Shown here: positions 1 to 5,945 of the stretch, one piece after another
How positions within the stretch are numbered: the first letter of the stretch is position 1
How the letters are laid out: each line of letters begins with the position of its first letter
NCBI GenBank assembly: GCA_964415085.1
Contig: CAYPYI010000077.1
Location: 1 to 6,372, forward strand
Length of the DNA: 6,372 nucleotides
Origin: CAYPYI01 sp964415085
GTDB taxonomy: Bacteria > Bacillota > Clostridia > Tissierellales > Tissierellaceae
Direction of reading: 5' to 3'
The notes under the pieces: generated by a model
Databases searched by the model: none
Seen by the model: the letters and a program-made list of their open reading frames with translations, nothing else
What the model was told of the DNA's origin: nothing
Translations under genes and position numbers: made by a program

Positions 1-75
1 GCTTTAGAAGCTGCTATAAAAGCTGCAGTAGAAAATAAAGAAGATATAAAAGCTGTTGGAGGAACTATAGCATAA
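1..75 (+). CDS. 3' end of an unidentified gene (C-terminal 24 residues)
   Basis: Frame 1 is open from the left edge and ends at TAA 73-75, so only the last 24 codons are visible. The peptide starts ALEAAIKAAVENK and ends AVGGTIA. It is rich in Ala, Lys and Glu, which looks like a terminal amphipathic helix followed by a short tail. The codon use (GCT, AAA, ATA) matches the rest of the window, and a strong intrinsic terminator follows 20 bases after the stop. Both support a real gene end rather than a chance open frame. The fragment is too short to assign to a family and I do not recognise it; the start lies outside the window. Confidence 0.7.
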   Translation, partial: ALEAAIKAAVENKEDIKAVGGTIA

Positions 76-95
76 AAATAAATTTTGAATATTCC

Positions 96-127
96 AATAC
101 CCTGAAGTTAAAACTTCAGGGTATTTT
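96..127 (+). terminator. Intrinsic terminator after the first partial gene
   Basis: The arm AATACCCTGAAGTT (96-109) is a perfect inverted repeat of AACTTCAGGGTATT (112-125). This makes a stem of about 13 bp with a TAAA tetraloop, or 14 bp on paper. The right arm ends in a short T run (124-127), followed after a G by more AT-rich sequence. It lies between the stop at 75 and the next gene at 226, so it separates the upstream transcript from the thioesterase/isomerase pair. Confidence 0.85.
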
Positions 128-185
128 GATTTATACATAACTTAATATAAAATAAGTTGAAATTAATGATAAAATAACTAAAGTT

Positions 186-194
186 TGATAGAAT
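186..194 (+). promoter_or_regulatory. Possible extended -10 promoter for the thioesterase/isomerase unit
   Basis: The sequence TGATAGAAT (186-194) fits the extended -10 pattern TGnTATAAT with one mismatch. There is no good -35 box at the usual distance; the best TTGAAA (157-162) is 26 bases upstream of the -10 and too far away. The site lies in the 150-base gap between the terminator and the gene at 226, which must hold the promoter of this unit. In DNA this AT-rich, such matches arise by chance, so this is only a candidate. Confidence 0.35.
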
Positions 195-225
195 AATTAT
201 ATTACAACAATTAAAGGAGAGAACT

Positions 226-624
226 ATGTTAAGTAAAAGAATTGAAGAGAAAATAAATAAAGTATTAGAGCCGCTAAAATTTGATGGAGTTAAATTAATA
301 GATATAAGAGAAGACGGCGTAGAACTTGAGATGGAACTTGATATGGAGGTACTTAATTACAAGGGAGGACTTCATGGAGGAATGGTATTTACACTTTGTG
401 ATATTTGCTCAGGAATTACTATGCTTTCAAAAGGACATAAAGTAACAACTCTGCAAGGAAATATTAACTATATAAAAGAGGGGTTAGTAGGACCAATTTT
501 TGCTAAGAGTAAAATTGTTCACAAGGGGAGAACTACATCGGTAATAGATGTAGATGTAATAGATGGAAATATGGAGGTAATAGCAAAAGGTACATTTACT
601 ATGTTTATATTAGAGAATCTATAG
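226..624 (+). CDS. PaaI-type hotdog-fold acyl-CoA thioesterase
   Basis: This 132-residue cytoplasmic protein has the length and layout of a single hotdog-fold domain of the PaaI/4HBT thioesterase family, which hydrolyses acyl-CoA (often aryl- or hydroxyaryl-CoA) thioesters, usually as a dimer or tetramer. The signature is NYKGGLHGGMVFTLCDICSG, residues 44-63. The HGG turn is at 50-52, at the start of the central helix, and Asp59 is in the position of the PaaI catalytic acid. TLQGNINYIK (74-83) and the KGRTT turn (100-104) fit the following strands. No signal or membrane segment is seen. The start is supported by AAAGGAG at 213-219, seven bases upstream. The stop at 622-624 runs into the ribosome site of the isomerase gene, so the two are almost certainly cotranscribed. 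The fold is secure; the substrate cannot be read from the sequence. Confidence 0.85.
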   Translation: MLSKRIEEKINKVLEPLKFDGVKLIDIREDGVELEMELDMEVLNYKGGLHGGMVFTLCDICSGITMLSKGHKVTTLQGNINYIKEGLVGPIFAKSKIVHKGRTTSVIDVDVIDGNMEVIAKGTFTMFILENL

Positions 625-635
625 GAGGTAATATT

Positions 636-1688
636 ATGGATATTATGGACCAATTTAAACCAATTATTTATCGAGATGAAAAGATATATTTCTTAGATCA
701 GACTTTATTACCAGAGGAAGTTGTGTTTTTAGAAATCGATAGTATAAAAACATGCTTCGATGCTATAAAAGAACTTAAAGTTAGAGGAGCTCCAGCTATA
801 GGAATAGCAGCAGCATATGGATATTTATTATCTTCAAAGTTAGCAAGAAAAAGTTCTAAAGAGGCATTTTTAGAAGATATAATAAAAGATAAAGAATACT
901 TAGCATCTTCTAGGCCAACTGCAGTAAATCTTTTTTGGGCATTAGATAGAATGGATAAGGTCCTTAATAAAAATAAGCATAAAGATTTCAAAGATATAAT
1001 TAACATATTAGAAAATGAAGCAATTTTAATACAAAAAGAAGAAGAAGATGTATGTAGAAAAATTGGCAATCATGGCTTAGAAATTCTTAAAGATAATTAT
1101 ACTGTATTGACCCATTGCAATGCAGGATTTTTAGCTACATCAAAATATGGAACAGCACTTGCACCTATTTATAGAGCTAAGGAAGAAGGATTAAATATAA
1201 AAGTATTTGCAGATGAAACAAGACCACTTCTTCAAGGATCAAGGTTAACGGCCTTTGAACTTGATAAAATGGGCATAGATGTAACAGTTATTACTGACAG
1301 TATGGCAGCCGTTGTGATGAAAGAAGGCCTTATAGATGTAATAATAGTAGGTTGTGATAGGGCGGCTATTAACGGAGATATTGCTAATAAAATTGGGACA
1401 TATAATTTGGCTGTATTAGCAGATTTTCATAAAATACCATTTTATGTTGCTGTACCGAAATCTACATTTGATTTAAGTTTAGAATCAGGAGATATGATTC
1501 CAATAGAAGAAAGGGGAAAAGAAGAAATATGCTTTGGATTTGGTAAAAGAACTTGTCCTAGCAATATTGAAGTTTATAACCCAGCATTTGACGTTACCCC
1601 GAACAAACTAATAACAGGAATAATAACAGAAGATGGGATATTAAGAGCGCCATTTGAGAAATCAATTAAAGAAATATTTAAAGTGTAG
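636..1688 (+). CDS. mtnA: MtnA-family sugar-phosphate isomerase (S-methyl-5-thioribose-1-phosphate isomerase or 5-deoxyribose-1-phosphate isomerase)
   Basis: This 350-residue protein belongs to the aIF2B/MtnA family and has its usual full length. MtnA converts 5-methylthioribose-1-phosphate to the ribulose form in methionine salvage; close relatives act on 5-deoxyribose-1-phosphate. Visible motifs, in order: LDQTLLP (20-26), VRGAPAIGIAAAYG (49-62), SSRPTAVNLFWAL (91-103), THCNAG (159-164) with the family's catalytic Cys at 161, FADETRPLLQGSRLTAFEL (191-209), DRAAINGD (241-248) with catalytic Asp241, NKIGTY (251-256) and NPAFDVTP (315-322). Small departures from the usual pattern are GCDR where GADR is common, and DSMAA where DNMAG is common. 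AGGAGGT at 623-629 sits six bases before the ATG; a second in-frame ATG at 645 is less well placed. No mtnK, other methionine-salvage gene or deoxyribose-shunt kinase or aldolase is in the window, so the substrate stays open. Confidence 0.88.
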   Translation: MDIMDQFKPIIYRDEKIYFLDQTLLPEEVVFLEIDSIKTCFDAIKELKVRGAPAIGIAAAYGYLLSSKLARKSSKEAFLEDIIKDKEYLASSRPTAVNLFWALDRMDKVLNKNKHKDFKDIINILENEAILIQKEEEDVCRKIGNHGLEILKDNYTVLTHCNAGFLATSKYGTALAPIYRAKEEGLNIKVFADETRPLLQGSRLTAFELDKMGIDVTVITDSMAAVVMKEGLIDVIIVGCDRAAINGDIANKIGTYNLAVLADFHKIPFYVAVPKSTFDLSLESGDMIPIEERGKEEICFGFGKRTCPSNIEVYNPAFDVTPNKLITGIITEDGILRAPFEKSIKEIFKV

Positions 1689-1742
1689 TTATAATTAATT
1701 AATTCTTAATGAATATGTAATACTTTCAATACAATTATCCTC

Positions 1743-1748
1743 TATAAT
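1743..1748 (+). promoter_or_regulatory. Candidate -10 box for the GHL10 hydrolase gene
   Basis: A perfect TATAAT (1743-1748) lies 28 bases before the ATG at 1777 and would give a short leader containing the AGGAGGAG ribosome site. No recognisable -35 box is found 16-18 bases upstream. The 88-base gap after the isomerase gene has no clear terminator, so read-through from that gene may also contribute. Confidence 0.45.
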
Positions 1749-1776
1749 AGAAGTATAATGAATTAGGAGGAGTTAT

Positions 1777-2991
1777 ATGAAGAAGAATAGATTGGCAATA
1801 TTTACTTTAGTAATCATAATAGCGGTTATAACTATTTTTTCAACTAAAAATGTGATGGCAAAAGACGAAAAAAAAGTAAAAGCTGCATGGATAAGTACTG
1901 TTTATAATTTAGATTATCCAAAAACTAAAGGAATTGAGAATCAAAAAGCTGAATTTATAAAAGTTTTAGATAACTTAGAAAAAGCAGGAATAAATAAAAT
2001 AGTACTTCAAGTTAGACCGAAATCAGATGCATTATATAAATCAAAAATAAATCCTTGGTCAGATGTTCTTACAGGAGAACAAGGAAAAGATCCTGGTTAT
2101 GATCCACTTGAATTTATGATTAAAGAGACCCATAAAAGAGGAATGACTTTTCATGCCTGGCTAAATCCATATAGGATAACAACAGTAGGTGATGATTTAA
2201 ATGTATTAAGTAAAGATCATTTAGCCTATAATCATCCTGAATATACAATAATACATGATGCTCCAGGTGGAAAAAAAGCAATTTGTTATAATCCAGAATT
2301 AGAAGAGGTAAAAGTTCATATAGAGGAAACTGTAGAAGAGATAATAAATAATTATGATGTTGATGGTATTCATTTTGATGATTACTTTTATCCAAGTAAT
2401 TTCCCTCTTCCAGAAGGAGAGTCTCTAGATGGTCAAATAGCTAATAAGAGACGTGAAGATGTAAATGATATGGTAAAAAGAGTATCAAATGTTATTAAGA
2501 AAAGCGGTAAAGAAATCAAATTTGGAATTAGCCCTATGGGGATATGGAAAAATAATTCATCAGATAAAACAGGATCAAATACTAATGGTATGCAGTCTTA
2601 TTATCATGTCTATGCTGATACAAGAACATGGATAAAAAATGGCTGGATAGATTATGTTGTTCCACAAATTTACTGGGAAACAGGTCATAAGTTAGCGGAT
2701 TATGAGGAACTTGTTAGATGGTGGAATAAGGAAGTAAATAATACAGGTGTAGAGCTTTATATAGGGCATGGAATATATAAAGAACAAGTTGCAAGGGAAA
2801 TAGATAAGCAAATTAATATTTTAGATAAATATAAAAATGTTAAAGGAAGTTATTTCTTTAGTATGAGAGATATAACAGAAAATAAAATGGGAGTTAGAGA
2901 TAAGCTTATTAATTTAGATAATAAGGTTGAAAAAAATCCTTTTACAAATCCATTTAAAAGGATAGGAATATCAAGTGATTACAAAAGATAA
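1777..2991 (+). CDS. Secreted GHL10/DUF187 (YngK/DigH-like) glycoside hydrolase
   Basis: This 404-residue protein starts with a type I signal peptide: basic KKNR at 2-5, a hydrophobic core at about 6-21, and likely cleavage after VMA at 28. There is no lipobox Cys. The rest is one GHL10 (DUF187) TIM-barrel domain. Family motifs are KAAWISTVYNLDYP (35-48), KIVLQVRPKSDALY (74-87), MTFHAWLNPYR (123-133), VDGIHFDDYFYP (195-206), KFGISPMGIW (248-257) and WIDYVVPQIYW (290-300). The acidic pair Asp201-Asp202 lies in the conserved strand where barrel hydrolases carry active-site acids. E. coli DigH, a relative, cuts peptidoglycan strands stripped of peptides, so a cell-wall role outside the membrane is the best guess, by inference only. 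No SH3, LysM, S-layer or sorting motif follows the barrel. AGGAGGAG (1765-1772) precedes the ATG. A terminator 7 bases after the stop makes it the last gene of its transcript. Confidence 0.85.
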   Translation: MKKNRLAIFTLVIIIAVITIFSTKNVMAKDEKKVKAAWISTVYNLDYPKTKGIENQKAEFIKVLDNLEKAGINKIVLQVRPKSDALYKSKINPWSDVLTGEQGKDPGYDPLEFMIKETHKRGMTFHAWLNPYRITTVGDDLNVLSKDHLAYNHPEYTIIHDAPGGKKAICYNPELEEVKVHIEETVEEIINNYDVDGIHFDDYFYPSNFPLPEGESLDGQIANKRREDVNDMVKRVSNVIKKSGKEIKFGISPMGIWKNNSSDKTGSNTNGMQSYYHVYADTRTWIKNGWIDYVVPQIYWETGHKLADYEELVRWWNKEVNNTGVELYIGHGIYKEQVAREIDKQINILDKYKNVKGSYFFSMRDITENKMGVRDKLINLDNKVEKNPFTNPFKRIGISSDYKR

Positions 2992-2998
2992 TTGTATG

Positions 2999-3035
2999 AA
3001 AAGATAGAAATATAAATATAATTCTATCTTTTTTT
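2999..3035 (+). terminator. Intrinsic terminator after the GHL10 gene
   Basis: AAAAGATAGAA (2999-3009) pairs with TTCTATCTTTT (3022-3032), an 11-bp stem with a 12-base loop. It is followed directly by more T, giving seven Ts at 3029-3035. The stem is AT-rich and so weaker than the one at 96, but its place just after the stop at 2991 and just before the next promoter at 3045 fits a terminator well. Confidence 0.75.
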
Positions 3036-3044
3036 ATGTCTGAA

Positions 3045-3073
3045 TTGTATAAAATATTGTTTGGTGTTACAAT
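3045..3073 (+). promoter_or_regulatory. Sigma-A type promoter of the M20 amidohydrolase gene
   Basis: TTGTAT (3045-3050) and TACAAT (3068-3073) are separated by exactly 17 bases. A TGT just before the -10 box (3065-3067) gives an extended -10. Transcription would begin near 3080, only about 16 bases before the ATG at 3096 and after the upstream ATG at 3036. This leaves the AGGAGG ribosome site at 3084-3089 on the message. Confidence 0.7.
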
Positions 3074-3095
3074 AAATTTATCTAGGAGGCGTCAT

Positions 3096-4289
3096 ATGGA
3101 CATAATAAATGAAGTAAAAAAAATTGAAAAAGACATTATAAAGGATAGAAGAAATTTGCATAAAATTCCAGAATTAGGTTTAAATTTACCTAATACTGTA
3201 GAATATGTAAAGAAAAGATTAGAAGAGATGGGGATTCCATATAATTTGATGGTTAATGGAAATGCTATTGTAGGAATGATAGAAGGAAAGAAAGATGGTA
3301 AAACAATCGCACTTAGAGCAGATATGGATGGTTTACCAATTAAAGAAGAAACAGGATTAGAATTCCAATCAACTAATGGGTGTATGCATGCCTGTGGACA
3401 TGATGGACATACTGCTATGCTATTGGGAGCAGCAAAAATTTTAAATGAAAATAAAGATAAAATTAAAGGTAATATAAAACTTATATTTCAACCAGGAGAA
3501 GAATATCCAGGTGGAGCAAAGCCTATGATAGATGAAGGTGTTTTAGAAAACCCTAAGGTTGATAGAATTATAGGAATACATGCAGGTCAACTTTCAAAAG
3601 AGGTTCCTAAAGGTAAAATTGGAATTAAATATAATGAGATGATGGCATCAATGGATAGAGTTTATATTAAAGTAAGAGGTAAGGGTGGTCATGGTGCCTA
3701 TCCAGAACTTACAATTGATCCAATAGTAATAGCTGCAGAAATAGTTTTAGCTATTCAAAAAATTAAGAGTAGAGAAATAAAAGCAACAGAACCTGTTGTA
3801 ATTTCTCTATGTAGAATAAATGGTGGAATTAATCAAAATATTATACCGGATACAGTTGAGATAGAAGGAACTATAAGGACTTTTAATAATGATACAAGAG
3901 AATATATATCTAAAAGAATAGAACAAGTGGTACAGGGAATAACTATATCTCATAATGCAGAATATGAATACGAGTATGACTTTAAATATCCACCACTTAT
4001 TAATGATATTCATGTAACAGAGGATTTTTATAAGTCATCTTTAGAAATATTAAATGAAGAAGATATAGTCGAGTTAAAGGAACCTTTAATGGGTGGGGAA
4101 GATATGGCATATTATCTACAAGAAGTTCCAGGAACATTTTTCTATCTGAGTAATTTAGGCGAAATCGATGGAAAGGAACATCCTCATCATAATAGTAAAT
4201 TTACATTAGATGAAAGCTTATTATACTTGGGAACAAGTTTATTTATAAATTATTCTTTCTTTTATTTAAATTATAAAGAGAATATATAA
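3096..4289 (+). CDS. M20-family metallo-amidohydrolase (N-acyl-amino-acid amidohydrolase / hippurate hydrolase type)
   Basis: This 397-residue cytoplasmic enzyme has the full length of the M20 (IAA-amidohydrolase/HipO/AmaA) group, which uses two metal ions to remove acyl groups from N-acylated amino acids. Motifs: RRNLHKIPELG (18-28), ALRADMDGLPI (72-82), MHACGHDGHTAMLLGAAKIL (97-116), FQPGEE (131-136), and the start of the dimerisation domain near 183, with RGKGGHGAYPE (194-204). MGGEDMAYY (332-340) and HPHHNSKF (362-369) follow. The metal ligands expected in the family are present: Cys100, His102, Glu136, His162 and His365. The start at 3096 is chosen because AGGAGG (3084-3089) lies six bases upstream and residues 1-20 then match the family's usual N-terminus. 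An in-frame ATG at 3036 would add 20 residues but lies at the end of the preceding terminator, ahead of the promoter. The gene appears to be transcribed alone. The substrate is unknown; acetyl-diaminopimelate, hippurate and peptide-like conjugates are possible. Confidence 0.88.
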   Translation: MDIINEVKKIEKDIIKDRRNLHKIPELGLNLPNTVEYVKKRLEEMGIPYNLMVNGNAIVGMIEGKKDGKTIALRADMDGLPIKEETGLEFQSTNGCMHACGHDGHTAMLLGAAKILNENKDKIKGNIKLIFQPGEEYPGGAKPMIDEGVLENPKVDRIIGIHAGQLSKEVPKGKIGIKYNEMMASMDRVYIKVRGKGGHGAYPELTIDPIVIAAEIVLAIQKIKSREIKATEPVVISLCRINGGINQNIIPDTVEIEGTIRTFNNDTREYISKRIEQVVQGITISHNAEYEYEYDFKYPPLINDIHVTEDFYKSSLEILNEEDIVELKEPLMGGEDMAYYLQEVPGTFFYLSNLGEIDGKEHPHHNSKFTLDESLLYLGTSLFINYSFFYLNYKENI

Positions 4290-4299
4290 ATTATGATGT

Positions 4300-4327
4300 T
4301 TGACATTGAACAGATATGTTATACAAT
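4300..4327 (+). promoter_or_regulatory. Promoter of the thiamine operon
   Basis: A consensus TTGACA (4300-4305) and TACAAT (4322-4327) are 16 bases apart. Transcription would begin near 4334, just before the first helix of the riboswitch, which is where a riboswitch promoter should be. This is the best -35 box in the window. No terminator is visible between the M20 stop (4289) and this promoter, so some read-through is possible. Confidence 0.8.
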
Positions 4328-4342
4328 AATATTGTAATTAAA

Positions 4343-4436
4343 TAAATTTGGGAGCTAGGAAAACCTTGCTGAGAGGAACTTGTGTAAGTTCGACCAATTA
4401 ACCTGATATGGGTAATGCCAACGTAGGGAAATCTTA
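4343..4436 (+). promoter_or_regulatory. TPP (THI-box) riboswitch aptamer
   Basis: The conserved parts of the TPP aptamer are present in order. GGGAGC (4350-4355) opens it. GCTGAGAGG (4368-4376) is the pyrimidine-sensing side. ACCTGATATGGGTAATGCCA (4401-4420) and then ACGTAGGGAA (4421-4430) form the diphosphate-sensing side. P3 is AGCTAGG/CCTTGCT (4353-4359 with 4364-4370) with one U-U mismatch and an AAAA loop. An optional P3a arm, GAACTT/AAGTTC (4376-4381 with 4386-4391), has a GTGT loop. P1 is AT-rich and imperfect (about 4343-4349 with 4429-4436). It binds thiamine diphosphate in the nascent message and governs the terminator just downstream, turning off thiM, thiE and the HAD gene when the cofactor is abundant. 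Confidence 0.95.
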
Positions 4437-4443
4437 GATCTTT

Positions 4444-4475
4444 AGAGATACGCTTATTTGGCGTATCTCTTTTTT
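4444..4475 (+). terminator. Riboswitch-controlled intrinsic terminator
   Basis: AGAGATACGC (4444-4453) pairs perfectly with GCGTATCTCT (4461-4470), a 10-bp stem with a 7-base loop, followed by six Ts (4470-4475). It lies 7 bases after the aptamer and 20 bases before the thiM start. This is the usual arrangement of a transcription-attenuating THI box, so termination is expected when TPP is bound. Confidence 0.9.
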
Positions 4476-4495
4476 ATATTATAAGGGGGATAAAA

Positions 4496-5320
4496 ATGAT
4501 AAAAGAGATTATGCCAAATGTTAAAGAAAAAAATCCATTAGTACATTGTATTACTAACTACGTAACAGTAAATGATTGTGCAAACATTGTTCTAGCATCA
4601 GGAGCATCACCTATTATGGCTGATGACATAGGAGAAGTTGAGGATATAGTATCAATATCAAATGCCTTAGTTCTAAACATAGGTACTTTGAATGAACGAA
4701 CTATAAATTCAATGCTTAAAGCTGGTAAAAAAGCAAATGAATTAAATATACCTGTAATCTTTGATCCAGTAGGAGCAGGAGCATCCAAACTTAGAACAGA
4801 TGCTACTAGAAAGATTATGAATGAAATAGATTTATCCTTAATAACAGGAAATATATCAGAAATAAAAACTATTTTAGAAGGTTCCGGAACTACTAAAGGT
4901 GTAGATGCTAGTGAAGAAGATGAAATAACTGAAGAAAATATTGATATTGTTGTAGAAATGGCGAAGAGCTTAAGTAAAAAAACAAAGACAGTAATATCTA
5001 TAACGGGTAAAATTGATATTATTGCACAAGATGATAAAGCATATATAGTTAGCAATGGACATGAAATTATGCCTAAAATTACAGGAACAGGATGTATGCT
5101 AACATCTATTATTGGGGGATATATTGGGGCAAATCCAGATAGTATACTGGAAGCCACTACTATAGCAACTGCACTTATGGGTATAAGTGGTGAGAAAGCA
5201 TTTAATAAGATAAAAGATAATAATGAAGGAACTAGTAGTTTTAGAAATTACTTAATAGATAATATATATATGCTTAGTGAGGAAGATGTAAGGAAGGATG
5301 GTAAAATTGAAAGTAAATAA
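4496..5320 (+). CDS. thiM: Hydroxyethylthiazole kinase ThiM
   Basis: ThiM phosphorylates 4-methyl-5-(2-hydroxyethyl)thiazole with ATP, the salvage route to the thiazole half of thiamine. This 274-residue protein has the usual length and ribokinase-like fold. Visible motifs are PLVHCITNYVTVNDCAN (14-30), the substrate-contacting SPIMAD (38-43), VLNIGTLN (59-66), VIFDPVGAGASKLR (87-100), LITGNISEI (115-123), the nucleotide-site region VISITGKIDII (166-176) and ITGTGCMLTSIIGGYIG (195-211). Cys200 occupies the place of the active-site cysteine in the GTGC loop. AAGGGGGA (4483-4490) lies five bases before the ATG, after the riboswitch terminator. Its 3' end overlaps the start of thiE by 23 bases, so translation of the two is probably coupled. 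No thiD was seen in the window. Confidence 0.97.
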   Translation: MIKEIMPNVKEKNPLVHCITNYVTVNDCANIVLASGASPIMADDIGEVEDIVSISNALVLNIGTLNERTINSMLKAGKKANELNIPVIFDPVGAGASKLRTDATRKIMNEIDLSLITGNISEIKTILEGSGTTKGVDASEEDEITEENIDIVVEMAKSLSKKTKTVISITGKIDIIAQDDKAYIVSNGHEIMPKITGTGCMLTSIIGGYIGANPDSILEATTIATALMGISGEKAFNKIKDNNEGTSSFRNYLIDNIYMLSEEDVRKDGKIESK

Positions 5321-5945
5321 AGAGGATATGAGATTATATGTGGTTACAACGAGAGATTTTTTAAATGATAAAAGTTTAGAAGAGGAATGTGAAGAAATAT
5401 TAAAATCTGGAGCAACTTTTTTACAATTAAGAGAAAAAAATATTGATTTTGAAGATTATTTATACTTAGCAAAGAAATTAAAGGTAATTGCTAATAAGTA
5501 CAATATACCATTTGTAATAGATGATAATGTGGAAGTTGCTGTAAAATCTGGAGCAGATGGTGTGCATGTAGGACAAAAAGATATGGAAGCTGCCCGTGCT
5601 AGAAGAATAATTGGTAATGATAAAATATTAGGTGTATCTGTTCAAACTGTTGAACAGGCAATAAAGGCAGAAAAAGATGGTGCAGACTATTTAGGAGTTG
5701 GACCAGTATTTCCAACTGAAACAAAGCCAGGGGCAGCTACGGTTGATTTAGATGAAGTAAGAAGAATAAAAGAAAATGTAAGTATTCCAATATTAGTTAT
5801 TGGTGGAATTGACGATAGAAGTATTTATGATGTTGTTAAAACAAATACTGATGGGGTTGCTGTAGTGTCATATATATTTGGATCTGAAGATAAGAAAGAA
5901 AGTACAAAGAAACTAAGGATGTTATCAGATGAATTATTTGGATAA
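5298..5945 (+). CDS. thiE: Thiamine-phosphate synthase ThiE
   Basis: ThiE joins hydroxymethylpyrimidine diphosphate to thiazole phosphate, releasing pyrophosphate and giving thiamine phosphate. This 215-residue TIM barrel has family length. Motifs: RLYVVTTRDF (12-21), FLQLREKN (41-48), PFVIDDNVEVAV (71-82), ADGVHVGQKD (86-95), LGVSV (111-115), YLGVGPVFPTETKPGA (131-146), LVIGGI (166-171) and DGVAVVS (185-191). Asp75/Asp76, Gln93/Asp95 and the VGPVFPT loop correspond to the diphosphate, metal and thiazole sites. The start is uncertain. ATG 5298 has AGGA only three bases upstream (5291-5294). TTG 5307 is better spaced from AGGATGG (5295-5301) and would give a 212-residue protein. ATG 5328 has AGAGGA almost touching it. 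All leave the catalytic domain intact. The gene lies between thiM and the HAD gene with overlaps at both ends and is under the same riboswitch. Confidence 0.95.
   Translation: MVKLKVNKEDMRLYVVTTRDFLNDKSLEEECEEILKSGATFLQLREKNIDFEDYLYLAKKLKVIANKYNIPFVIDDNVEVAVKSGADGVHVGQKDMEAARARRIIGNDKILGVSVQTVEQAIKAEKDGADYLGVGPVFPTETKPGAATVDLDEVRRIKENVSIPILVIGGIDDRSIYDVVKTNTDGVAVVSYIFGSEDKKESTKKLRMLSDELFG

Noticed and set aside
698..1069. 123-codon open frame on the minus strand within the isomerase gene
   Set aside because: It lies wholly inside a clear MtnA-family gene, is rich in Ser, Leu and Phe as expected of a reverse-strand shadow of AT-rich coding DNA, and shows no known motif.
1691..1715. AT-only repeats (ATTAATTAAT and nearby) after the isomerase gene considered as a terminator
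   Set aside because: There is no GC in the stem, pairing is weak and no T run follows. It is simple AT-rich intergenic sequence.
1754..1759. Second TATAAT upstream of the GHL10 gene
   Set aside because: Transcription from it would begin at about the ribosome site, leaving almost no leader; TATAAT at 1743-1748 is better placed.
2120..2395. 91-codon minus-strand open frame in the GHL10 gene
   Set aside because: Its Leu/His/Tyr-rich product is a complement artefact of Asp- and Lys-rich coding sequence; the + strand frame has the conserved family motifs here.
3807..4013. 68-codon minus-strand open frame in the M20 gene
   Set aside because: It is short, has biased composition, and lies inside the conserved dimerisation domain of the M20 enzyme.
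4558..5157. 199-codon minus-strand open frame opposite thiM, with hydrophobic stretches suggesting a membrane protein
   Set aside because: It exactly mirrors conserved ThiM motifs, and its hydrophobic runs come from the reverse complement of Gly/Ile/Asp-rich codons. No promoter or ribosome site is evident on that strand.
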